Shown piece after piece: positions 53,687 through 61,697 of a stretch of 64,000 nucleotides of DNA (position 1 is the first letter of the stretch; every line of letters begins with the position of its first letter). The notes under the pieces are model-generated. The model saw nothing but the letters and a program-made list of their open reading frames with translations. It was not told the DNA's origin and did no database searches. The position numbers and the translations under genes were made by a program. This stretch comes from Streptomyces sp. NBC_01446 (GTDB lineage: Bacteria; Actinomycetota; Actinomycetes; Streptomycetales; Streptomycetaceae): contig NZ_JAPEPO010000001.1 in assembly GCF_026340095.1 (NCBI RefSeq), positions 496,001 to 560,000 on the forward strand, in the 5' to 3' direction.

Positions 53687-54148
53687 GGCTGGTCGCTTTC
53701 CACGCTGCCACACGGCCGGACGACACGCATGCCACGCATGCCTCGGATGGTACGGATGGCACCACGCACGCGGCCGGAGCAGCGGGTCAGACCACGCACA
53801 CGGCCGATGAAGCGGGTCACCGTCGCGGCCGACGTTGGCTGTCGCGCGTCGCTGCTCCTGCAGTGGTTCGCTGCGCGAGTGCGGCTGCCGAGGTCGTGTA
53901 GGACGCCGCAATCCGGCTGAACCCCGCGCGCGACTATTTCGGCTCTTCCTGAAGGACCTGATCTCGAAGGACCTGAGCTCGTCAGCCTGCCTGCACCGTC
54001 AGACGGCGCGATTGCTGGCAAAGGTTGCCGGCAAAGGCTGATCAGTGACAGCAAAGGCTGAGTGGCGCGGGCCATCGGGGCGCTCGTCGACTGTCGGGCG
54101 GGAGGGACAGGAGCGCTATGCCCTTATTGTGCGGATATTCTGGGAAGT
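53687..54148. other. Divergent promoter gap between two phosphatase genes
   Basis: The 460-bp gap carries a 15-base tandem repeat (GAAGGACCTGATCTC at 53951-53965, then GAAGGACCTGAGCTC at 53966-53980). Several short GCATGC-containing repeats lie near 53725-53745. No gene is supported. Promoters for both divergent phosphatase genes should be here. Confidence 0.4.
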
Positions 54149-55240
54149 GTGATCGACTCTGGACGGCTGCGGCTCCGTCGGCGCTACCGCCGGGGGAGGC
54201 TCGTGCGGCTGTCGCCGGTCATCCTGACCGTCGTCATCGCCAGCCTGGCCTACACCACTCCGCCGCAATTGGCCTTCAGCCGCCTCCTGCCCGCGGCGCC
54301 GGCCCTGGCCGCCGCCATGTGGCCGGTCCTTCCCACCGTCCTGCTCGGGACGGTCTGCCTCTTTCTGATGATCGGCCTCAGCCTCGTCTTCCCCGATCTG
54401 GGAACGTGGTGGACGGCCGCGGGGATCATCGCGGTCACCGTGGCCGCCGCGTACGGAAGCCATGCCCGGCTCCAGCGGGAGCGCACCCTCCTCCAGGTAC
54501 GGCTCGTCGCCGACGTGGCGCAACAGGTGGTGCTGAGCCCTATGCCACGCCGCTTCGGGAACGTCGAGATCGAGTCGCTGTACCTCGCGGCCGCGGCGGA
54601 GGCCCGCATCGGCGGGGACTTCTACGAGGTCGTCGACACGCCATACGGGGTCAGGCTGCTCATCGGGGACGTGCGGGGCAAGGGCCTGCCGGCAGTGGGG
54701 GCGGCCGCGGCGATCGTCAACGCTTTCCGGGAGGCGGCCTACGCGGAGACCGACATGGTCGACGTCGCCCGCAGGCTGGACGCCAGCTGTACCCGTTACA
54801 ACGCCGCCTTTCCCCCCGACGGGACGATGGAGCGCTTCGCCACCGCCCTTCTGGCCGAGATCCCGCACGAGGGCAGACGTATCGACATCCTCAACTGCGG
54901 ACACCCCCCGCCACTGCTCCTGAACCACAAGAACCTCCGGGTCCTCGAATCTGCCGCCCCCTCGCCACTGCTCAACCTCGCGGAGCTGATCGGCGATCAC
55001 TACACCATCGACACCTTCGACTTCGCGCCCGGCGACCTGCTGCTCCTCTACACGGACGGGATCGCCGAGGCCCGCGCCCGCGACGGCGAGTTCTTCCCGC
55101 TTACAGCTTGGATGCGCCGACAGCCCCCGACACCGCCACGCGAACTGCTCACTGCTCTTCACCGCGATCTCATCGGCCACAGCAAAGGACGCCTTGACGA
55201 CGACATCGCCGCCCTCGCCGTACGCCTGGGTAAGCCCTGA
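54149..55240 (+). CDS. Membrane-anchored PP2C/SpoIIE-type serine phosphatase
   Basis: The 363-residue protein starts at GTG (54149), has an Arg-rich N-terminus, about four membrane helices to residue 110, then the SpoIIE-type PP2C motifs RIGGDFYEV, LIGDVRGKGLPAV, NCGHPPPLLL, YTDGIAEARA and DDDIAAL. The layout matches the phosphatases at 29.1 and 48.3 kb. It is divergent from the large sensor phosphatase, so the two may be co-regulated. Confidence 0.9.
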   Translation: MIDSGRLRLRRRYRRGRLVRLSPVILTVVIASLAYTTPPQLAFSRLLPAAPALAAAMWPVLPTVLLGTVCLFLMIGLSLVFPDLGTWWTAAGIIAVTVAAAYGSHARLQRERTLLQVRLVADVAQQVVLSPMPRRFGNVEIESLYLAAAAEARIGGDFYEVVDTPYGVRLLIGDVRGKGLPAVGAAAAIVNAFREAAYAETDMVDVARRLDASCTRYNAAFPPDGTMERFATALLAEIPHEGRRIDILNCGHPPPLLLNHKNLRVLESAAPSPLLNLAELIGDHYTIDTFDFAPGDLLLLYTDGIAEARARDGEFFPLTAWMRRQPPTPPRELLTALHRDLIGHSKGRLDDDIAALAVRLGKP

Positions 55241-55567
55241 GGTACGAAGGCCGAGCCAGTGGCCCGCGCCGCTCAACCTCGATGGCACGCACTCAAGATT
55301 CAGCGTGCTCTTGCGAGGAACCCCGGGGGGACCCCCGGGAGGAATCGCATCCGGTGATGGCCATTCGGAGCATCATCGCGGCAACGGGCGCGTAGCGCCC
55401 GCAAAAAGACCGGGCCGGAGTGCCCGGTGGGGAATGTGCGCCGTTCGGCGAATTTCGGCACCACCGGGGATCGGCTGGGCTGCGCATCCGGCAGCTTTAT
55501 TGGCTTGGACGCGAGATGCAGTGCCGGCTGGTCTCGCCCTGCTGGGGTCGACGGAGGAGCATGGGAG

Positions 55568-55762
55568 ATGAGCGACCAAGGGAGGCCCGCCATGAAGTCC
55601 GAAGCCTCGGATTACGACACCTGGCTGTACTCTCACACACCCTCCCAAGCTGAGGGCGAGCGCGACGACCTGGCTGAACGTGCATCCCAGCACCCGGACG
55701 TCCCCAGGACCGAGCCGTCCCAGGCGGAGGGCGAGCGCGTGGACGACATCAAGAAAACATGA
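55568..55762 (+). CDS. Small acidic protein with a duplicated PSQAEGER motif
   Basis: An ATG after GGAGG/GGGAG starts a 64-residue acidic, Cys-free, hydrophilic protein. The eight-residue motif PSQAEGER occurs twice (PSQAEGERDD and PSQAEGERVDD), 25 residues apart. No known family is recognised. A second ATG 24 bases in (MKSEAS) is an alternative start. It follows the phosphatase gene by 327 bp. It is unlikely to be membrane-bound. Confidence 0.5.
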   Translation: MSDQGRPAMKSEASDYDTWLYSHTPSQAEGERDDLAERASQHPDVPRTEPSQAEGERVDDIKKT

Positions 55763-56143
55763 CCGCAGCAAGCCGTTCTGGGCTTTGCCGGGCCCGGCTC
55801 ACTGCCGCTCGGTCCGGACGGCCGTCCCGAAGGCGTCGCCTGTCGCGGCGGCTTCGGCTGCGGTGCTCGTTCTTTCGCTGTTCGCCGGACTCCTAGGTGC
55901 ATAGGCCCGCAGGTTTGGTCACACGGCTGATGAGGGCTTGGCGCCGAGTCTGGTGGCACGGCGATGGCATTCTGCGGCCGGTAGGGGTGTCCCGCCCGTC
56001 ACCGGCGCACCCGCATGTGCGCGGTGCCGCGCGAGATGCCCGTCGCGGTGGCCGCATAAGCGACTGGGCGGGCGCAGAACACATCTGTGACGCGCAGCCA
56101 TCTGCCGTGATCGGTGGGATGCGAAGACCTCCGTGTGGTGCGG
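55763..56143. other. Gap without a supported gene
   Basis: I see no coherent coding region in these 380 bp before the P450 gene's end. Confidence 0.4.
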
Positions 56144-57370
56144 TCAGCTGGAGGCGTCAGGGGTGAACGTGACGGGCAGCTTTTCAGGGCCGCGCAGACC
56201 GCCTGAGCGCCATCGCAGTTCGCTGGGCGGCACGGCCAGGCTGAGGTGAGGCAGGCGGCGCAGGGCGGTTTCCATGGCGATCTGGCCCTCGAGCCGGGCC
56301 AGCGGCGCCCCCAGGCAGTAGTGGATGCCGTGCCCGAAGGCGAGGTGCGCGTTGTCCTGCCGGGTGACGTCCAGGCGGTCGGGGTGCGGGAACTGCGCCG
56401 GGTCGCGGTCGGCGATGGCGGAGGCGACCAATACGGTCGCGCCGCGCGGGATCGCCACTCCCGCGATGGCGACGTCCTCGCGCGCGAACCGGGCGATGCC
56501 GGGGTTGACCGGTCCGTCGTAGCGCAGGAACTCCTCGATGGCACCGGGCAGCAGTTCCGGATCGTCGCGCAGTATCTGCAGCTGGTCGGGGTGGGCGAGC
56601 AGCGCGGCGATACCGCTGCCGATCAGGTTGACCGTGGTGATGTATCCGGCGACCAGCAGCAGGAAAGCCATGGCGATCAGCTCGTCCTCGTCCAGCTGGT
56701 GTTCCTCGTCCCGGGTGGCGATCAGCGCGCTGAGCAGGTCGTCACCGGGCCGGGCTCGCTTGTCCTGGAGGAGTCCGGTCAGATACGAGCGCATATGCCG
56801 CCACGCTCGGTCGATCCGGGCCGGGTCCGGCGGCTCGGCCCCTCGAAGGATCATGTCGTCGGTCCACCGGTGGAAGTCGTCCCGGTCGGCGACGGGCACC
56901 CCGAGCAGTTCGCTGATCACAGTGACGGGAAGGGGCAGCGCGAAGTCCTCGACGAGTTCGGCCTTGCCCGCGGGCACGATCGCGTCGAGCAACCCGTCGG
57001 TGATCTCCTGGACGCGTGGCCGCAGCTCGGCCACCCTGCGGGCGGTGAACGCCTTGGAGACCAGGCGGCGCAGGCGGGTGTGGTCGGGCGGGTCTGAGCG
57101 GAGCATGGTGCGCAGCATCGACTCGCGCTCCGTGGCGGGCAGCCGCTCCAGGAGCCGGGGGTCCGAGGCATCGCGGACGTCGCTGCTCAGCCGTGAGTCG
57201 GAGAGGGCTGCGAGGCAGTCTTCATAGCGTGTGACCAGCCATGCTTCGAGGCCACCGGCGAGGACGGCGCGCCGTACCGGGCCGTCCTCGCGCAGTTGCC
57301 GGTAGAGCGGGAAGGGATCCGCCATGAAGGCGGGATCGGCATAAGGCAAAAGGACCGGCTGCTGGCTCAT
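56144..57370 (-). CDS. Cytochrome P450
   Basis: The 408-residue protein is a bacterial class I P450 of the CYP107-like size. It has the ExxR pair (E280-R283) and the heme loop FGHGIHYCLG with Cys352. The I-helix motif reads AGYITT at 241-246, so the acidic residue of the usual AGxE/DTT is Ile. A GGAGG site precedes the ATG at 57370, and a longer frame exists. It is divergent from a FAD monooxygenase gene 105 bp away. Its redox partner is not encoded here. Confidence 0.92.
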   Translation of the reverse strand: MSQQPVLLPYADPAFMADPFPLYRQLREDGPVRRAVLAGGLEAWLVTRYEDCLAALSDSRLSSDVRDASDPRLLERLPATERESMLRTMLRSDPPDHTRLRRLVSKAFTARRVAELRPRVQEITDGLLDAIVPAGKAELVEDFALPLPVTVISELLGVPVADRDDFHRWTDDMILRGAEPPDPARIDRAWRHMRSYLTGLLQDKRARPGDDLLSALIATRDEEHQLDEDELIAMAFLLLVAGYITTVNLIGSGIAALLAHPDQLQILRDDPELLPGAIEEFLRYDGPVNPGIARFAREDVAIAGVAIPRGATVLVASAIADRDPAQFPHPDRLDVTRQDNAHLAFGHGIHYCLGAPLARLEGQIAMETALRRLPHLSLAVPPSELRWRSGGLRGPEKLPVTFTPDASS

Positions 57371-57475
57371 CGGGCCTCCAGGGGGCGTCACGAACCCACA
57401 CGGCAAAGTTGTCGTTTTTGAGGGTATATGCCCCATTGACTCGGGTCGTGGATGTCACCGAAGGGAAGGGCCGCG
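57371..57475. promoter_or_regulatory. Divergent promoter region of the P450 and FAD monooxygenase genes
   Basis: The 105-bp gap includes the ribosome sites of both genes and an AT-rich stretch around 57405-57440 (GTCGTTTTTGAGGGTATATG). No convincing palindrome was seen. Confidence 0.45.
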
Positions 57476-58708
57476 ATGGAGCGGACAACGTGCTGCGTGG
57501 TGGGGGGCGGCCCCGCGGGAATGGTCCTCGGCCTGCTGCTGGCCCGCGCCGGCGTGGACGTCACCGTCCTGGAAAAACACGGGGACTTTCTGCGCGACTT
57601 CCGCGGCGACACAGTGCATCCCTCGACCCTGGCGCTACTGGACGATCTCGGTCTGGCCGAGCCCTTCGCCCGTCTGCACCAACGCCGGGTGACCACGGTC
57701 CAGCTGCCGCTCGGCACGGACGGTTCGCTGATCACCGTCTCGGACATCAGCGCGCTGCCGGGCCCGTACAACTACGTGGCTATGGTGCCGCAATGGGACC
57801 TGCTGAACCTCCTCGCCGACGAGGCCCGAAAAGAGCCGTCCTTCTCCGTGCGAATGAGCACCGAGGCGACGTCGTTCGTGGTGGAGCGCGGACGGATCAC
57901 CGGGGTGCGGTACCGCACGTCCGACGGCCGAACCGGCGAACTGCGGGCCACCCTCACGGTGGCCTGCGACGGCCGGGGCTCGCTGGCCCGCTCGCGGCCC
58001 GAACTTCGGCTACGGCAGTTCACCTGCCCCATGGACGCCTGGTGGTTCCGGCTGCCACGGCGGGAAGGCGACCCGCACGGGCTCGTGGGAGGCGCCGGCG
58101 ACCGGCTCCTCACCGCGATGATCGACCGTGGGGAGTACTGGCAGTGCGCCGCGCTGATCCCCAAGGGGACCGACGCCGAGCGCCGCGCCGCCGGTCTCGA
58201 GCGGTTCATGGCCGACTTCTCGGCCGCCGTGCCCTGGATCGCGAACCGGGCGCATGCGCTGCGGTCATGGGACGACGTGAAGATGCTCGACGTGCGGCTC
58301 GACCGTCTCCGGCGCTGGCACCGCCCGGGACTGCTGTGCATCGGCGACGCGGCGCACGCGATGTCACCTGTCTTCGGCATCGGCATCAACCTCGCCGTCG
58401 AGGACGCGGTGGCCGCCGCGCGGTATCTCGTCGAACCACTGAGCAGGGGTGTGGTCGGGCTGCGGGACGTACGCGGCGTCCAGCGGCGCCGGTGGCCGAC
58501 CACGGCGGCGACGCAAGCACTACAGCGGTTTGCGCACGCGAGGGTCATCGCGCCCGTACTCGCGGGACGCCCGCCTTTCGGCAATGCCAGGCAGGCGGAG
58601 CGGATGAGCAACCTCCTCACCACCTCAGCGTGGCTCAAACGCGTGCCGGCCTACTTCATCGGCTACGGCGCCGTGCGCGAGCGTCCGCCCGCCGAGTCGG
58701 TGCGGTGA
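57476..58708 (+). CDS. FAD-dependent monooxygenase (PHBH-type)
   Basis: The 410-residue protein belongs to the p-hydroxybenzoate-hydroxylase-like FAD monooxygenases. It has GGGPAGMVLGLLLARAGVDV at residues 9-28, a late GDAAHAMSPVFGIGIN for FAD, and the DG-type motif TVACDGRGSLARS that contacts FAD and NAD(P)H. It hydroxylates an aromatic or polyketide-like substrate. GAAGGGAAGGG precedes the ATG. Together with the divergent P450 it may form a two-step oxidation of one metabolite, though no biosynthetic core gene is in the window. Confidence 0.9.
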   Translation: MERTTCCVVGGGPAGMVLGLLLARAGVDVTVLEKHGDFLRDFRGDTVHPSTLALLDDLGLAEPFARLHQRRVTTVQLPLGTDGSLITVSDISALPGPYNYVAMVPQWDLLNLLADEARKEPSFSVRMSTEATSFVVERGRITGVRYRTSDGRTGELRATLTVACDGRGSLARSRPELRLRQFTCPMDAWWFRLPRREGDPHGLVGGAGDRLLTAMIDRGEYWQCAALIPKGTDAERRAAGLERFMADFSAAVPWIANRAHALRSWDDVKMLDVRLDRLRRWHRPGLLCIGDAAHAMSPVFGIGINLAVEDAVAAARYLVEPLSRGVVGLRDVRGVQRRRWPTTAATQALQRFAHARVIAPVLAGRPPFGNARQAERMSNLLTTSAWLKRVPAYFIGYGAVRERPPAESVR

Positions 58709-58760
58709 GCTGCGGCGCACGGCCAGCCAGGGCCTGTTCCAGAAGTGATCCTCTGAGGCG

Positions 58761-59075
58761 CTAGTGGGCATTGCACTCGGCGGCAGCGTGCCACCAGCCG
58801 GGCGGCGTCGGGCTGGTGATCTTGGCGGTCGGTTGGTCGGGGTGCAGCCAGAGCTGTCGTAGCGCATCGGGGTGCACCCGGACGTTGAACCAACCGTGCC
58901 AATGGCCGTCTGGGCCGATGCCGCAGGACAAGTCCACTCGGACTTCGTCCGGAGTAAAAGGCATCCAGTCGAAGCCACGGTCACGCAGTCAAGCGCGGGC
59001 GGCAGCCATCGGGGGGAGGCGGCCCAGGTTTTCGTAGGCCGCGATGGTGATCCAGTCGGTGCTCGGCGCATCCAT
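58761..59075 (-). pseudogene. Unknown small protein with an in-frame TGA
   Basis: A 104-codon frame starts at ATG (59075) with DAPSTDWITIAAYENLGRLP and continues past a TGA at codon 29 (58989-58991) to DRGFDWMPFTPDEVRVDLSC, VRVHPDALRQLWLHPDQP and its TAA/TAG. The two halves stay in the same frame and read as one protein. I do not recognise the family. Downstream on the same strand is the FAD monooxygenase gene end. Confidence 0.45.
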
Positions 59076-59107
59076 GGCGACCATGATGCTGGGCAATCGT
59101 GCACGTC

Positions 59108-59203
59108 TCATAGCCATTCGTTGAGAGCGGCAATGAGGACCGTGGCCTCGTAGCGGACCGCGAGCTTGTCATAGCGAGTGGCCACCGCCCGGTGCCGCTT
59201 GCC
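59108..59203 (-). pseudogene. IS5-family transposase C-terminal fragment
   Basis: The minus strand reads KRHRAVATRYDKLAVRYEAT, then VLIAALNEWL and TGA, the last helix of IS5-type transposases (usual form RGLATRYDKLAVTYRAAV). It ends next to the DJ-1-family gene. Confidence 0.75.
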
Positions 59204-59204
59204 A

Positions 59205-59894
59205 TCAGAGGACTTTGAGCAGTTGTTCCGCCAAAACGGCTGCCGAAGCAGGGTTTTGTCCGGTGAAGAGAGTCCGGTCCACCACCGTGTAGGGCTGCCA
59301 CATCTCACCCTTGGTGAAGTCGACACCCAGGTCGATGAGTTCGTCCTCCAGCAGCCAGCGGGCCTTCGGACCCAGCCCGACCGCGTTCTCTTCTTCGTTG
59401 GTGAAAGCGGTGACCCGGTAGCCGGCGAACGGCGATACGCCATGGATCCTGGTCGCCAGCATCGCGGCCGGTGCGTGGCAGACGATGGCAAGGGGTTTGC
59501 CGGAGGCGAGGGCCGCGGTCAGCAACCGGCCGGCGTCCGCGTCGATGCACAGGTCTTCCATGGGGCCGTGGCCGCCCGGGAAGTAGACGGCGTCGTAGTC
59601 CTCCAGGCGGGCGTCCGCCAAGTGGATCGGCCGCCGCATCACCTCTGCGGACCGGATGATCGCCTCCAGATCGAGAGCGGTCTGAGCGCTGCCTGCCATC
59701 TCGGGGCGCAGGCTCATCATGTCCACGGTCGGTACAACGCCGTTGGGGGTGGCGACCACCACCTGGTGGCCGGCCTCGGTGAGCGCCTTGTACGGGGCCG
59801 CGAACTCCTCGGCCCAGTAACCCGTCGCGTGCCTGGTGCCGTCCTTGAGCGTCCAGTACGCGGCTCCGGTCATCACGAAAAGCAGCTTCGCCAT
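59205..59894 (-). CDS. DJ-1/PfpI superfamily (type 1 glutamine amidotransferase-like) protein
   Basis: The 229-residue protein has the class I GATase-like fold: YWAEEFAAPYKALTEAGHQV, YDAVYFPGGHGPMEDL and the nucleophile elbow AIVCHAPAAML with Cys139-His140. It resembles the Hsp31/glyoxalase III group (YWTEEFA start). These act on methylglyoxal adducts or as chaperones. It follows a broken flavoprotein gene on the same strand, and an IS5 fragment lies just downstream. Confidence 0.88.
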   Translation of the reverse strand: MAKLLFVMTGAAYWTLKDGTRHATGYWAEEFAAPYKALTEAGHQVVVATPNGVVPTVDMMSLRPEMAGSAQTALDLEAIIRSAEVMRRPIHLADARLEDYDAVYFPGGHGPMEDLCIDADAGRLLTAALASGKPLAIVCHAPAAMLATRIHGVSPFAGYRVTAFTNEEENAVGLGPKARWLLEDELIDLGVDFTKGEMWQPYTVVDRTLFTGQNPASAAVLAEQLLKVL

Positions 59895-59984
59895 CGGATG
59901 ATCTCCTCCTCGTCCGAGTCTGTTGCGGTTGGCACAGAGGGCGATCCAACGGCCCTTGCTGTGCCAGGGCTTGCCTCAACTTCC

Positions 59985-60205
59985 TTCGCTTGTACGCGTG
60001 GCGGCTCCCACCACCACGTCGTCGGTGCCGTCGACGACAAGTTCGGCAAGGCCTCGGTAGCGCGAACGCATGACGCAGGTTCCGGCGAGTGCAGCGAGGT
60101 CGTACTCGACGACTTCCACGTGCATGCCGACGGCCAGTGCCTGCTGCTGGGACATTCAGGCGCTGCCGAATCCGGGTTGGTGAAGACGACTTGAGGCAGC
60201 CGCAT
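59985..60205 (-). pseudogene. Disulfide-oxidoreductase-like flavoprotein C-terminal fragment
   Basis: The minus strand reads RLPQVVFTNPDSAA, then after a frameshift MHVEVVEYDLAALAGTCVM and RSRYRGLAELVVDGTDDVVV, the dimerisation domain of a pyridine nucleotide-disulfide oxidoreductase. The FAD and NAD domains are absent. It is related to the intact enzyme at 36.9 kb. Confidence 0.7.
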
Positions 60206-60281
60206 CTGTCCTGCGGTAGAAGAGAGCAGTTCGGCGGAGCCTTGCGCGTGCCGCGATCACCTCTCCGGAACGAGCAACCCC

Positions 60282-60467
60282 TCACCGGTTCGAGTCATCC
60301 GAACCGACGTCGAGTCGCCCGGTCTGCTCTCCCCCGAGGAAGCGCGCGTACCAGAACGGCCAGTTCAGATCACCGTGCCCGATCCCTTCCTCGTACCGCC
60401 CGTGTGCCTGTTCCGCACACGCGAGGGCCTGGGCCAGTTCGTCCGCCGAAGCGTGTGCCACGGACAT
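60282..60467 (-). CDS. Small uncharacterised protein
   Basis: A 61-residue protein starts at ATG (60467) after GGGAGAGAAACCG. It has an Ala/Glu/Gln-rich helix (DELAQALACAEQAHGRYEEG) and a WPFWYARFLGGEQTG segment. It lies 46 bp downstream of a VOC-family gene on the same strand, as a likely second gene of that unit. The family is common in actinobacteria but of unknown function. Confidence 0.65.
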   Translation of the reverse strand: MSVAHASADELAQALACAEQAHGRYEEGIGHGDLNWPFWYARFLGGEQTGRLDVGSDDSNR

Positions 60468-60513
60468 CGGTTTCTCTCCCGTCAGCTGCCGGCCGGGGGC
60501 AGACACGGCGGCG

Positions 60514-60957
60514 TCACCGGCCCGGAAGCCGCTCGGTGATTTCCTGCAGCATCCAGCCGTTGCCGTCCGGGTCCGTGAACGAGGCGAACGACGCGTAACT
60601 GCGCCGCTCGGGATCCGGACCGGACACCCGGTCCTTGCTCCCTGCGTGGTGGAACACTCCGCCCGAGTCGTGGAAGACCTCACTTACCTCAACCCCGTTC
60701 CGCGCCAGCTCCGCTCGTGCCGCCTCGACGTCCGAGACCACGAGATAGAGGCCCTCGGCAGATCCAGGCACGGCCGAGCTGACCCCGTCGCCGAAGATCA
60801 CCGAGCAGGGAGAACCCGGCGGTGTCAGTTGCACCACGCGGAAGCCGTCCCCGGCGGCGAAGTCGGCATCCAGCCGCCAACCCAGCGACGTGTAGAAGGC
60901 CTTTGAGCGGTCGACATCGGAGACCGGGATCACTACGACTTCGAGTTTCATGTCCAT
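60514..60957 (-). CDS. VOC-family (glyoxalase/bleomycin resistance-like) protein
   Basis: The 147-residue protein has two beta-alpha-beta-beta-beta repeats: LEVVVIPVSDVDRSKAFYTSLGW at the start, and LYLVVSDVEAARAELARNGV with FTDPDGNGWMLQE at the end. The GGAGGG site precedes the ATG at 60957. Metal-binding residues are partly present. It may detoxify a small molecule or bind a drug, and is co-transcribed with the small gene after it. Confidence 0.85.
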   Translation of the reverse strand: MDMKLEVVVIPVSDVDRSKAFYTSLGWRLDADFAAGDGFRVVQLTPPGSPCSVIFGDGVSSAVPGSAEGLYLVVSDVEAARAELARNGVEVSEVFHDSGGVFHHAGSKDRVSGPDPERRSYASFASFTDPDGNGWMLQEITERLPGR

Positions 60958-60995
60958 GGTGGAGCCCTCCTGCCCTTCCGGCAGTTGTGCACGTC

Positions 60996-61031
60996 GCCGG
61001 TCACCACGACTTTGCCGGTCACCACGACTTC
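60996..61031. repeat. Tandem 18-bp direct repeat
   Basis: The unit GCCGGTCACCACGACTT is repeated at 60996-61013 and 61014-61031, differing only in the last base. It lies 40 bp upstream of the VOC gene start. Confidence 0.85.
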
Positions 61032-61598
61032 CGCGCTCTGGCGCGCAGGGGGTCCGCCTGTGAAACACCTGGTGAGGGTTGTTTGAGCACCGCAGCAGTG
61101 TCGTTGCGGAAGCCCTGCCACGGGGTGGAGCAAGAGGCTGCACGTGCTCAACCGGGCCCGAGACAACTGCGGGTCGGCCGCCACCGGCGCACGGTTTCGC
61201 ACCGGGTCGGCCGAGACGGCGCGCCGAAGAGACTCCTCCACGATACTGCTCCGCAAGAGCAGTGCCACTCTTGCCAAGAAGCAACGTCAGGCGTACCCGG
61301 CCCTGGGGTCCACGGTGGTCAGCGATCGGAACGGCAGGTCGATCCCGGTGTCCGGTGCCCCGTTGGCGCCGCTCCTGGCCGGTAGCTCCAGGAGCGTAGA
61401 AGAACCGCGTCCGCCCCCGTGCGCCTGATCCGGTGCGAGCGTCCCAAGATGACCGCGCCGCGCTCGCCTGGGACGGTGACCGGAGCTTGCAACGGGATGC
61501 GATCGACCGCCTGGTGCGCGACGGTGGATCCAGGTGGCTATCCCGTGGTGCTGCGGCGACACGAGCCGGATGGGCCCGGGACGGCGGGAGAGCGGTCG
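61032..61598. other. Gap without a supported gene
   Basis: Several frames are open on both strands but none reads as a coherent domain. A plus-strand frame from 61419 runs in phase into the small peptide at 61599. Confidence 0.35.
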
Positions 61599-61697
61599 AT
61601 GGTGGACATAGAACTCGAGGATCTGGAGATACAGGAGCACCCCGATCCCCTCACGACCCGATGGTCACGCACACCCCTCGTGCTCAAGCGTCTCTGA
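61599..61697 (+). CDS. Putative 32-residue peptide with acidic leader-like start
   Basis: An ATG after GGGAG (eight bases upstream) starts a 32-residue peptide: an acidic MVDIELEDLEIQE segment followed by HPDPLTTRWSRT and a basic end. The first half resembles the leader of modified peptides (acidic, LEDLE-like), the second has Thr/Ser. No maturation enzyme is nearby. It ends one base before the TnpB stop on the other strand, so it may be truncated by, or part of, the IS607 element's edge. Confidence 0.35.
   Translation: MVDIELEDLEIQEHPDPLTTRWSRTPLVLKRL

Noticed and set aside
58989..58991. A TGA that could encode selenocysteine in the small ORF
   Set aside because: No hairpin or selenoprotein context is visible, and a single mutation is simpler.
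61079..61600. Several open frames before the peptide ORF
   Set aside because: None has a ribosome site or a recognisable fold.
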